Source: an uncultured Vampirovibrio sp.
Lineage (GTDB): Bacteria; Cyanobacteriota; Vampirovibrionia; Gastranaerophilales; Gastranaerophilaceae
Length of the DNA: 54,261 bases
Assembly (NCBI GenBank): GCA_910577635.1
Contig: CAJTNR010000014.1
Coordinates: forward strand, 1 to 54,261
Direction: 5' to 3'
The stretch's first letter is position 1. The number at the start of each line of letters is the position of its first letter. Below the pieces are notes generated by a model. That model had not been told where the DNA came from, did no database searches, and was given only the letters and a program-made list of their open reading frames with translations. Below are positions 1-7,556 of the stretch, one piece after another. Made by a program: the position numbers and the translations under genes.

Positions 1-2
1 TC

Positions 3-104
3 AACAAAACAAACACAACAACAAAACTCACTGCGATACAAATGCTAAAAGAAATCAAACAAGAACTAAATGCAAAAAACAACCAAGGCATGATAAAGGG
101 GTAA
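3..104 (+). CDS. Possible C-terminal end of a gene cut by the window edge
   Basis: An open frame enters from the left edge and stops with TAA at 102-104. The translated tail is Asn/Thr/Lys-rich, then reads LTAIQMLKEIKQELNAKNNQ, which looks like an amphipathic helix. No start is visible and the product cannot be named. The frame is short and A/C-rich, so it could be chance; a terminator for the opposite-strand gene begins at its stop codon. Confidence 0.3.
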   Translation, partial: NKTNTTTKLTAIQMLKEIKQELNAKNNQGMIKG

Positions 105-137
105 AAAAAGAGGGTCAAATTAAAATAAGACCCTCAA
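103..137 (-). terminator. Intrinsic terminator of the prepilin-like gene
   Basis: The 7-bp stem GAGGGTC (110-116) / GACCCTC (129-135) is followed on the minus strand by a run of seven T (103-109). It lies about 30 bases beyond the stop codon of the minus-strand gene at 166-2097, so it is read as that gene's rho-independent terminator. Confidence 0.75.
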
Positions 138-165
138 AATACCAAAACACAAAAATATATAAAGT

Positions 166-2097
166 TTAATAAGCTACTTCAACAACACATCTTACACCAT
201 TGCCTGCGCTTGAAACGCTATAATGAATTGTTTCAGTTGGATAATCATAAGATGAATATTTTGACAATTTATATATTTTAGCATGGTCTTCATCTTTAAA
301 ATTACTTACAGGATATGTTTCAGATAACCATAATGCATCTATGTGGCAGTCGCTAAATTGATCGAATTTGGTTATTGTTGTACCAAATTTACGTAAAGCG
401 ACTCCTCGATTACTTTTGCAGCCATTAGCAAAGCAAGGACAATTCGGTATAGTTTGCCCTACAGATACAGGACAATGACAGGCTAATTTATCACCTATTT
501 TTGGTTGTGTATCACAATAAGGAGTACCTTTTTGAGGTTGATTATAATTGGAGCATAGCTGCAAACCATCTGCACCCAAGTTAGAACTTGTTTTAGCAGC
601 AAAATAATAAGAAGAAGAAGTGGAATTTGGATAAAATACACGTATATCATCTGCTGATAACAATCTCCAGCTTCCTTTTCCAGCGCCTGAAACAGAATAA
701 TTCTCACAGATTGCTTTAGCTGCAGGATAATCACAAAGAGTTCTACTTGGTATTGAATAATTAAAATTTGAATATCCTTCCCAGATTCTGACTGTACTCA
801 AATCTGTTGTATATTCTTTTGAAGGTACACCATTTTTCGCAAGCCAGCAACATTTAGAGCCTTCACAATTAGAACCTATATTTACCTTAGAAACTCCACT
901 TGGAATTGGAGGTCCGTTTGTATCTCCTGCATTAAATTTGGTAATACAAATACCTTTATTTTCTGCAGTTTTTACAAACATTGTATTAGGAAAATTAGCA
1001 CAAGGATTAAAGCATCCTTTAATGCCCGGAATATAACCATATTTACAACAAATATTGTTTTCTGCATTACCATAACATTTTTTGCAATCTGATTTTCCTT
1101 TTTCATCTTGATATAAAGAATAAGAATAAGAATTATTAATACCGCTGCATTCTTCCTTTTTGCTTCCATCACACTTGTAGCCGACTTCACAAGGCAAACA
1201 AGTTCCGCCTACGGGGTATTCACCGCTGGAGCAGGCAGTGCGTATACAGGTATTTGCTGAAAGTTCATAACCCGAAGAACAGGAGCTGCATCCGCTTGAA
1301 CTACAACTTGTACAAGCCGAATGCCATTTAGAGCAGCTCGCACAAGAATTAGAAGAGAATTCAAAATATGTCCCTGCTCCGCAAATACTCTCACATCCGT
1401 TCTTATTAGAGTTCACTTGCGTTCCTGCTCCGCAAGTTGAACATCCGGATAACCCTCCTGTTGAATATGTACTTCCTGTGCAGGCAATGCATTGTTTTGT
1501 ACTTGAATTATACCCATATCCGCTCTTACAATATGTACATCCGTCTTTATTACAGCTCTGACAACCGACCCCATAAGAATCTGAGCAATTTTTACAGCTT
1601 GTCGCACCTTTTGTATCAGTATACTTACCGCTGCCGCAAGCTATACAGCTGCCTTGTGCTGAATTTGACTGATAATAGCCATAATCACACTGACGGCACT
1701 TTTCATCCCCTGCTGAGTATTGTCCTGCACTGCAAGCGCTGCATCCTGTGCTTGTTGGCATATACCCCGATTGACAGGTTTTACACCCATCGGCATTGCA
1801 GCTAAGACAATTAGACCCATAAACAGAATTGCAGCTCTTGCATTTACAGCTTGCAACATCTTTAAACTCAGTTCCTGAGCAACTTTTTGTACAAACATAA
1901 CAAGTATTACCCAAACAAACTTCACAATTTTCATCAATTTGTGAACAATTAGTAAAATCAAGCTTTCCTCCCTTGGAGCTAACAGAAATTCCAGAGTGCT
2001 TGAGTTTATGGGTTATTATAGGCGCCATTGCAGTAAGTATGACTGAAATTGTAATCAAACTTATTAAAAGCTCGATTAAAGAGAAAGCTTTTTTCAT
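166..2097 (-). CDS. Prepilin-like protein with Cys-rich repeats and a C-terminal Lcl/FISUMP-like domain
   Basis: The 643-residue protein starts with a type IV prepilin signature: KKA then FSLIELLIS, with Phe at +1 and Glu at +5 of the predicted prepilin-peptidase site and a hydrophobic helix to about residue 30. Residue -1 is Ala instead of Gly. Residues ~50-350 are packed with CxxC and CxxxxC motifs in repeating blocks (CxSCNxDGCxxCxSGY occurs at least twice), resembling furin/EGF-like or Giardia VSP-like Cys-rich repeats. The C-terminal ~250 residues contain WRLLSADDIRVFY, LWLSE and a terminal VRCVVE, reminiscent of the DUF1566/Lcl or FISUMP lectin-like fold. The RBS AAGGAAAA lies just before the ATG. 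I infer a surface adhesin or minor pilin exported by the type IV pilus system; pilT is at 39.5 kb. The binding target is unknown. Confidence 0.8.
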   Translation of the reverse strand: MKKAFSLIELLISLITISVILTAMAPIITHKLKHSGISVSSKGGKLDFTNCSQIDENCEVCLGNTCYVCTKSCSGTEFKDVASCKCKSCNSVYGSNCLSCNADGCKTCQSGYMPTSTGCSACSAGQYSAGDEKCRQCDYGYYQSNSAQGSCIACGSGKYTDTKGATSCKNCSDSYGVGCQSCNKDGCTYCKSGYGYNSSTKQCIACTGSTYSTGGLSGCSTCGAGTQVNSNKNGCESICGAGTYFEFSSNSCASCSKWHSACTSCSSSGCSSCSSGYELSANTCIRTACSSGEYPVGGTCLPCEVGYKCDGSKKEECSGINNSYSYSLYQDEKGKSDCKKCYGNAENNICCKYGYIPGIKGCFNPCANFPNTMFVKTAENKGICITKFNAGDTNGPPIPSGVSKVNIGSNCEGSKCCWLAKNGVPSKEYTTDLSTVRIWEGYSNFNYSIPSRTLCDYPAAKAICENYSVSGAGKGSWRLLSADDIRVFYPNSTSSSYYFAAKTSSNLGADGLQLCSNYNQPQKGTPYCDTQPKIGDKLACHCPVSVGQTIPNCPCFANGCKSNRGVALRKFGTTITKFDQFSDCHIDALWLSETYPVSNFKDEDHAKIYKLSKYSSYDYPTETIHYSVSSAGNGVRCVVEVAY

Positions 2098-2204
2098 GAT
2101 ATTTTCCTTATATTTTTGTAAATGAATTATCTTTATTAAGTATTCTAATACCTAAGTTAATTATAGTCAAGATATGGTAAAAAAATGTAATGTTAAAAAC
2201 CTAA

Positions 2205-2229
2205 ATACTAATATTTTACTTTTTAGTAT
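2205..2229. promoter_or_regulatory. Candidate MerR operator (ATACTAA-11-TTAGTAT dyad)
   Basis: A perfect 7-bp inverted repeat, ATACTAA at 2205-2211 and TTAGTAT at 2223-2229, lies 22 bases upstream of the merR-like ATG in the intergenic region shared with the divergent prepilin-like gene. MerR-family dimers bind dyads in promoter spacers, and autoregulation is common. That this dyad is the operator is inferred. Confidence 0.45.
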
Positions 2230-2250
2230 ATCATTACAAAAGGGGTCAAG

Positions 2251-2592
2251 ATGACAAAAATAGCTAAAGATGAGCCATTTTACCAAATATCTCAGGTTTC
2301 AAAATTAATAGGTGTTACAACTGATAGATTAAGAACCTATGAAGAAGAAGGTCTTATTAAACCCTATAGAAGTGCAGGTGCTCAAAACGGCAAAAGGCTT
2401 TTCAGTCTTGAAGAAATTGAGTGGTTAGAAATTATTCGAGAACTTATTAAGCTGGGTGTTACAATTCCTGTTATTCGAATTTTTCTAAGTTCCAAGGTTG
2501 ATATCAAACAAAATTTGCTAAGGGATAAGGATAAAGAAATTGCAGAATTAATTATAAAAATGTATTCTCACTCGATTTTCTCCAAGCTCTAA
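2251..2592 (+). CDS. MerR-family transcriptional regulator
   Basis: The 113-residue protein carries an N-terminal MerR winged helix: YQISQVSKLIGVTTDRLRTY (residues ~11-30), then EEEGLIKPYR and RLFSLEEIEWLEIIREL. Only a short helical tail of ~35 residues follows, with no obvious effector domain and no Cys cluster, so no metal or redox ligand can be assigned. The RBS AGGGG precedes the ATG by about 6 bases. It is divergent from the prepilin-like gene and its 3' end overlaps the convergent acyltransferase gene by 4 bases. The divergent layout makes the prepilin-like gene and itself the likely targets (inference). Confidence 0.8.
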   Translation: MTKIAKDEPFYQISQVSKLIGVTTDRLRTYEEEGLIKPYRSAGAQNGKRLFSLEEIEWLEIIRELIKLGVTIPVIRIFLSSKVDIKQNLLRDKDKEIAELIIKMYSHSIFSKL

Positions 2593-3665
2593 ATCCCTAT
2601 AAACTTTCTTGTGTTAATATCAGGATTAATTTTTAAAAGCAGGGTTTTTACAACAAACAAAGAAAGAATTGATAAAACAGCAACTGCAAAAAACCTTATA
2701 ATTACTAATAATAGTGCATTTTGTCCTGTTATTACATTGTTAAGATTAAAAATTTGGTTATAGATAAAAAACCAGTACCAGTGGACAAAAAAGATTCCAA
2801 AGCTGTATTTTGCAATAAAATCCAGTGTTTTATTTGTTTTTTGATGAGATAGAATAAACTCATCATAATGTTTCAAGTACCCTAAAACCAAAAGAGTTAA
2901 AAAAGTTTTTGAAATTGTAAAATTTTCAATATTGAAATAAATATCCGCTAAGCTTGAACTTATCATTAAAATCCATAGAAAAAACCTGTAATTATAGAAT
3001 TTATCAATAATTTGCTTGTTTTTTGAACAATACATTCCAAGAATATATAAGGATAAAAAGTGAACAAAACCTAAAATTACATATCTAATATATCTAATAT
3101 ATATATATATATTAGATATATTAGAATTTGATAAACCAATTGTATCTTCAAATTCAATTGATCCTCTAGGGACAAAAATTGTAATTAAGAATAACAAAGG
3201 CAATAGCTTATAGAGAATATTTTTCTTTTCTAACTTCAAAAATAAAAAAGAAAACACAAAGAAAATTACAATCATAGGAATAAACCAAGTCGGGGTATTA
3301 TGAACCCTTCCAATTGACAATAAAAGCGGTGTTTGGATAATTGGATTCAAATCCAAAAAAGGATTTTTATAAGCAATCGGATAAATAAAACAGAAACAAA
3401 GCCCCGGGATTGCGGTGATTAAATAAGGGAGGATAACATTGGTCCATTTTTTTGATAAATAGGTTTTATATTCAAATTTATAGGATAAATGCTGGAATAA
3501 AAAACCTGAAATAAAGATAAAAAGTGCAGTTCCACCGCAAAAAACCTCCGAGGAAATTCTATGAGTTAAACCAACCCCAAATTGCATTGTATGACCCATG
3601 ATTATTAAAAGAATTGCTAATCCTCGAAAAACATTAATATAGTTTAGAATTTTTGTTTTTTGCAT
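2589..3665 (-). CDS. Acyltransferase-3 family membrane O-acyltransferase
   Basis: The 358-residue integral membrane protein starts with NYINVFRGLAILLIIMGHTM; the RG and invariant catalytic-type His mark the acyltransferase-3 (OafA/WecH) family, which O-acylates cell-surface sugars. About ten hydrophobic segments run to the C-terminus. I chose the ATG at 3665 over an upstream in-frame codon because it has AAGGAAA seven bases before it and leaves a 10-base gap from the GH13 gene, consistent with one operon. A perfect 42-bp AT palindrome lies inside the gene (3084-3125) and is translated as a Tyr/Ile/Arg-rich stretch. Substrate unknown; surface glycan acylation is the family expectation. Confidence 0.8.
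   Translation of the reverse strand: MQKTKILNYINVFRGLAILLIIMGHTMQFGVGLTHRISSEVFCGGTALFIFISGFLFQHLSYKFEYKTYLSKKWTNVILPYLITAIPGLCFCFIYPIAYKNPFLDLNPIIQTPLLLSIGRVHNTPTWFIPMIVIFFVFSFLFLKLEKKNILYKLLPLLFLITIFVPRGSIEFEDTIGLSNSNISNIYIYIRYIRYVILGFVHFLSLYILGMYCSKNKQIIDKFYNYRFFLWILMISSSLADIYFNIENFTISKTFLTLLVLGYLKHYDEFILSHQKTNKTLDFIAKYSFGIFFVHWYWFFIYNQIFNLNNVITGQNALLLVIIRFFAVAVLSILSLFVVKTLLLKINPDINTRKFIGI
3084..3125. repeat. 42-bp perfect AT palindrome inside the acyltransferase gene
   Basis: Base-by-base comparison shows positions 3084-3125 equal their own reverse complement. It is built from TCTAATATATCTAATATATA and its complement and contains one C in each half on a given strand. It stays in frame with the acyltransferase coding sequence. 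It would extrude as a cruciform or fold as an mRNA hairpin. Confidence 0.85.
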
Positions 3666-3675
3666 ATTTTTTTCC

Positions 3676-5631
3676 TTATAATTCAAGCCACAACACCTGA
3701 TAAGGTGCAACCCTTAAGTGCATTGTTCTATTTTGAAGCGATATATTAACCTTAATATTGTCATTATTTACAAGATTTTTTAAACTCGTGATTCTGCCGT
3801 CGTTTTTTAAAACAACACCGGCAGGAAGTGTAACTTCTGCTATAAGTTTATCGTTAGATAAATTATTAATTATAAGAATTTGAGAATTTTTGTTTTTTCT
3901 AATATAAGCAAAGTTACTTTTTGATTTAGTATTTAAAAGCTCAAAATCACCATTAACTAAAACAGGATACTTTTTTCTTATTGCAATCAAATTTTTGACT
4001 TTAGAATAAACTTTGGAGTTAAACTCATAATACCCTTTTTTTGAGCCATAGAAAAGTTTTGCGCTGACTTCACCCCTATTAATATCTCTTGAATCAAAAG
4101 CAGATAGCAAATTTGATAATCCTCTTTTAAGAGCAGATTTTTTAGCATTTTCATAGTTATTTAAAACCCCTGCTTCATCGCCGTAGTAAATAATCGGAAT
4201 GCCTGGGAGCGATAGAAGCATTGAATAGGCAACTTCAATTCGATTTGGGTTTTTATCTAAAAAATTAGCCAATCTTCCTGAAACTCCAAAGCCGTTTCTA
4301 AAATCTTCCCCTTTTTTAACTAGATCGTTAAATAGTATTTGTCTTACTTCCAAAGGCGCCATTTCAAGAGTCAATTCATCATGGACTCTAAGGAAAATCC
4401 CCCAGGAAGCGCTTTTTGGAATGGCGGGTGTTGTTTTATAACTATTAATGAAGTACTTTTTATCCTGAGTAACTAAACTTGCCCACATAGCAGGCATATA
4501 AGGAAAATTATAAGCAATTTGAGCTTCATTTGTCCTGTTTATTTTTTTTGGTTTATCATCAATTACAACTTCAACTTCTCTTTCTTTTCCGAAATATTCA
4601 ACCAAATCCTTAGGGGGCTGGCAGGCTTCAACCTGAATAACACTAGAAGGAGCGCTCAATTGAAGATAATTGCTTATGAGTCTGACTATCGCGTGGGTTT
4701 CAGGCAGATTTTCAGCATTAGTTCCTGGTTTTTTTGATAAATAAGGAATTGCATCAAGCCTGAAGATATCAACCCCTAAATTTGCCCAATGGCTTATTGT
4801 TTCAAGCTCATAATACAAAACCTTAGGGTTGTTCCAGTTGATATCAAGCTGAAAAGGGTAGAAAGTGTGGTATAAATAATAGTCTTTATTGTTAATAGTA
4901 ATTTTTCTATAATGATTATCAACGCTCTGCGGGAAAATAAGCCTTCTTTTAGATATTGTACCATCAGCCTGTGTGTATTCGACAACTGTTCCCAGTTTTT
5001 CATCATTATACTTTTTATACTCTGGCATTGTATCAGTATAAACAAAGTATTCAAGCTTTGTTTCATCCCCCGATTCAAGCTTTTTAAACCATTCGTGTTC
5101 TTGTGATAAGTGATTTAAAACCAGGTCAGCTTTAATTTTAAAACCTTCTTTTTTTGCTTGTTTTACAAAACTATTAAACTCATCAAGCCCTCCTAAGTCT
5201 TCTCTAACGTTTTTTGGGTCTTGAACATCAAAACCGGAGTCTTTCATAGGACTTTTTGCAAAAGGAAGCATATAAAGAGTTGTGACTCCTAAATCTTTAA
5301 GATAATCAAGCATTTGAGCAGTATCTTTAAAAGAATTTTTCTTGTCCTTTTGAACAACTCCGAATTGATCAACATAGAACATATAAATTATTTCATTCTT
5401 ATACCAGTCGGATTCTCTTTTTAAATCCTCTTCAATTAATTCCTTAGGACGGTTTTCAATCGCTTTTTGGGCTAAGTTAATAACATTATCATAAATTATA
5501 GCTGAGTTTTCCTTGCCATAAACTTCAATAATTGAATTTAGAATCTCTTTTTTAATCTTGGAATCATCAGCAAAAACAGGGTTTACAATACAGATTAATA
5601 AAATTGTTAGAATAATTTTTTTATAAAACAA
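3676..5631 (-). CDS. Secreted GH13 (alpha-amylase superfamily) enzyme
   Basis: The 651-residue protein has a signal peptide (MFYKKIILTILLICIVNPVFA, cleavage predicted after residue 21). The (beta/alpha)8 GH13 core carries all four signature regions: KADLVLNH (region I, ~168-174), GVDIFRLDAIPYL (II, nucleophile Asp293), VIQVEA (III, acid/base Glu335) and FLRVHD (IV, His417-Asp418). A beta-sheet domain typical of GH13 domain C ends the protein. Residues 22-75 are a helical N-terminal extension. The overall pattern resembles trehalose-synthase/amylosucrase-type GH13 members, but specificity cannot be read from sequence. The acyltransferase-3 gene follows 10 bases downstream, suggesting co-expression in surface or dietary glucan handling. 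Confidence 0.85.
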   Translation of the reverse strand: MFYKKIILTILLICIVNPVFADDSKIKKEILNSIIEVYGKENSAIIYDNVINLAQKAIENRPKELIEEDLKRESDWYKNEIIYMFYVDQFGVVQKDKKNSFKDTAQMLDYLKDLGVTTLYMLPFAKSPMKDSGFDVQDPKNVREDLGGLDEFNSFVKQAKKEGFKIKADLVLNHLSQEHEWFKKLESGDETKLEYFVYTDTMPEYKKYNDEKLGTVVEYTQADGTISKRRLIFPQSVDNHYRKITINNKDYYLYHTFYPFQLDINWNNPKVLYYELETISHWANLGVDIFRLDAIPYLSKKPGTNAENLPETHAIVRLISNYLQLSAPSSVIQVEACQPPKDLVEYFGKEREVEVVIDDKPKKINRTNEAQIAYNFPYMPAMWASLVTQDKKYFINSYKTTPAIPKSASWGIFLRVHDELTLEMAPLEVRQILFNDLVKKGEDFRNGFGVSGRLANFLDKNPNRIEVAYSMLLSLPGIPIIYYGDEAGVLNNYENAKKSALKRGLSNLLSAFDSRDINRGEVSAKLFYGSKKGYYEFNSKVYSKVKNLIAIRKKYPVLVNGDFELLNTKSKSNFAYIRKNKNSQILIINNLSNDKLIAEVTLPAGVVLKNDGRITSLKNLVNNDNIKVNISLQNRTMHLRVAPYQVLWLEL

Positions 5632-5684
5632 ATTTCCCTCTCCCTCTTTTTTTAAAGATAGAATTATTTTATCATAAAAAAATT

Positions 5685-6521
5685 TTATGTTTTATTAAAT
5701 ATTCCACGAATGAAAGTGTAGAATCCGGGATTTTCTTTATAAGCTTCAACTTCCAATAAATTGTTCCAATAATCAGAGAAGGGATTTATTATTTGATTAA
5801 AATCTGCATTAGGATAATCAATAAGCGCTTCATAGTACTTTTGAGCCATTATTTTTTCTTCTGTGGTTAGATCCCCTTTAGCTTTTCTAACTTCCTTGTA
5901 ATGACTTTCATTAATCACCATAGGAATATCTTTATAAGTAGCATTGTTATTGGTCATAAGGGTGTATATCGCTTGTATATAATTTTTTAAATTAACACGA
6001 TACCCGCTAAGATCAATTTCAACATCTTTATATTTATCCAAATTAGACATTACACCATTATAAATTTGCGTTATTTCAAGCTGCAAACAGGGAGTCTGCA
6101 AGGTTTTTGCAACTCTTTTCAAGCAGGCATAATTGAGTTTTTCTATTCCATCATCCATTCGAGCTATTGTTTCAGCCTGTTTACCATGGACAAGCTCGTG
6201 TTTTAGTATCTTTTCGCTTTTCCAATTTAAAATAGGATCATTAATAAACATCTTGTTGATATTTACTTCCCCTGACATCATATTATAATATGCGCCTTTA
6301 TAACCAGAATAAATCAGCTGGTTTTTTAGCTTTGCGCTTGTTGTTGTGTTAATTTCTTCAAACTTTTTATCATTGTTTTTATTGAATAAATATTGCAGCC
6401 CCAAAAAAGCGCTTATTCCTCCCGCAACAACCCAAGGGAAAGTTTTATCAAACTGTGCAATAAGTTTTTCGCGCTCTAAGGTTTTGTTTAGTTTTTTTAG
6501 TTTTAATGATTTTTTTATCAT
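5685..6521 (-). CDS. Membrane-anchored HELVH metalloprotease-like protein (main frame)
   Basis: The 278-residue protein has a basic N-terminus, one hydrophobic segment (FPWVVAGGISAFLGLQYLF, ~28-46) and the zinc-protease motif KHELVHGKQAE at ~107-117 (HExxH at 108-112). A downstream LEVEAY could supply the third ligand. It matches no named family that I recognise; a zincin fold is inferred only from HExxH. The ATG at 6521 has a poor RBS. The open frame continues upstream without a stop into a hydrophobic segment (TALIPTAVIILGYELIM) and would join the short frame at 6560-6697 by a -1 shift at a T7 tract, giving a 337-residue product with two membrane segments. The start given here may therefore be artificial. 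Confidence 0.6.
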   Translation of the reverse strand: MIKKSLKLKKLNKTLEREKLIAQFDKTFPWVVAGGISAFLGLQYLFNKNNDKKFEEINTTTSAKLKNQLIYSGYKGAYYNMMSGEVNINKMFINDPILNWKSEKILKHELVHGKQAETIARMDDGIEKLNYACLKRVAKTLQTPCLQLEITQIYNGVMSNLDKYKDVEIDLSGYRVNLKNYIQAIYTLMTNNNATYKDIPMVINESHYKEVRKAKGDLTTEEKIMAQKYYEALIDYPNADFNQIINPFSDYWNNLLEVEAYKENPGFYTFIRGIFNKT

Positions 6522-6559
6522 TATTAATTCATACCCTAAAATAATTACAGCAGTCGGTA

Positions 6560-6697
6560 TTAGGGCAGTCGTTGAATTAAAATGTCTTGTAAAAAAACAC
6601 CTTCTCGCTCAAGCTTTGAAACCTTATTATTCCTTAAAATAAAGTTATTTACAGCCATAGTATTAGTATTATAAGAATTATTGATACTATTAATCAT
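6560..6697 (-). CDS. Short frame encoding the probable N-terminus of the metalloprotease-like protein
   Basis: ATG at 6697 opens a 45-codon Asn-rich frame beginning MINSINNSYNTNTMAVNNF that stops at 6560. At 6590-6596 the minus strand reads T TTT TTA in exactly the zero-frame register of a -1 slippery heptamer. Moving to -1 there continues without a stop into the 278-residue frame, contributing 59 residues before its Met. Three explanations remain open: programmed frameshifting, a homopolymer indel (a real mutation or an assembly error), or two separate genes. No strong stem-loop follows at the usual 5-9 bases; the nearest is CCCTAA/TTAGGG about 24 bases on. Confidence 0.5.
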   Translation of the reverse strand: MINSINNSYNTNTMAVNNFILRNNKVSKLEREGVFLQDILIQRLP

Positions 6698-6880
6698 AAA
6701 AACACCACTCAATAATAATAAAACAAACAATTATTTTTTTGCTACTTTAATTCTATTTTTTAATTTTATAACAATTGTGCTCTTAAAAAATTAACATAAA
6801 AACCCGCAATAACGGTATTAAAAAAGATTCCCCCCGCCCAGTTACACCTATTAAATCAAATCACTAAAAATCATATTTTA

Positions 6881-6908
6881 AAAATTAAAAAAGCACCCAA
6901 AAGGTGCT
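6881..6908 (-). terminator. Intrinsic terminator of tRNA-Gly
   Basis: The stem AGCACC (6892-6897) / GGTGCT (6903-6908) is followed on the minus strand by a T-rich run (6881-6891). It begins 15 bases after the encoded CCA end of the tRNA gene. Confidence 0.75.
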
Positions 6909-6922
6909 GTTATTGTTTTAAA

Positions 6923-6997
6923 TGGAGCGGGAGACGAGGCTCGAACTCGCGACATCTTCCTTGGCAAGGAAGCATTCTACCACTGAATTACTCCCGC
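6923..6997 (-). tRNA. tRNA-Gly (GCC)
   Basis: The minus strand folds as a cloverleaf: acceptor GCGGGAG pairs with CTCCCGC, a T discriminator follows, and CCA is encoded (6923-6925). The anticodon stem CTTCC/GGAAG encloses the loop with GCC. The T-arm contains the conserved GTTCGAGCC. The gene stands alone, with its own terminator. Confidence 0.95.
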
Positions 6998-7141
6998 AAA
7001 TTCAATTTTCTTAACTATAATACAATATCAAAAAAAATAATCAAGTGATTTTTGTAAAAATTTGTTAAAAATAAGTTTTTTCTGGCAAATTTTTAATTTT
7101 TTTGGTTTTATTATAACAGTCAAAGAAAGTGGTGTGTGAAT

Positions 7142-7456
7142 ATGGAAAAAAAATTAGGTCTATTTGTATTGTGCTGTTTATGTTTAGTGCTTAGCTGCAA
7201 TGCACAGAATATTACTGTTAATGCAACCAATTCAAATGTTAACATAGGAAGCAGTGCTGCAGCCGGCAGTGTATATGAAAAACGCTCATCAAGATATGAT
7301 TATGTTTATGAAGCACCCAGAAGACAAAGTCTTGATGCTTATGGAAGATACATTAAAGCTTCAAGCAATGTTCGATATATCAACTCACCTTCAAGATTAA
7401 AAAACGCAAAACACGCAGCAAGAATCAATGCCTATAACGCACAAATGTACTACTAA
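7142..7456 (+). CDS. Small secreted protein of unknown function
   Basis: The 104-residue protein begins with a signal peptide (EKKLGLFVLCCLCLVLSCNAQ). The VLSC stretch could act as a lipobox, but a standard cleavage after NAQ is equally possible. The mature part is rich in Asn, Ser, Ala, Tyr and Arg (VNATNSNVNIGSS; SSRYDYVYEAPRR). I recognise no domain. GTG at 7136 is an alternative start two codons earlier; the ATG was preferred because the signal peptide then begins at Met-Glu-Lys-Lys. The gene stands alone between tRNA-Gly and alaS. Confidence 0.65.
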   Translation: MEKKLGLFVLCCLCLVLSCNAQNITVNATNSNVNIGSSAAAGSVYEKRSSRYDYVYEAPRRQSLDAYGRYIKASSNVRYINSPSRLKNAKHAARINAYNAQMYY

Positions 7457-7556
7457 AAGATAAAATGCTGCATATTTTAAACCTAGGCATTCATGCTTGC
7501 AAAAAAAATTAAAACCTTCTTTTGTTTTTTTGTTTTTATGATAATATCAAGATACT

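Larger units (their letters stand above)
6698..7141. other. Gene-poor stretch containing tRNA-Gly and its terminator
   Basis: Apart from the tRNA-Gly gene and its terminator (annotated separately), this AT-rich stretch has no convincing coding frame. The bases just before 7142 form a T-rich tract and a TATAAC-like -10, probably the promoter of the small secreted protein. Confidence 0.6.

Noticed and set aside
1437..1805. 122-codon plus-strand frame opposite the Cys-rich gene
   Set aside because: It is the antisense of the Cys-codon-rich repeats (TGC/TGT produce few stops in reverse), has no RBS and no recognisable product.
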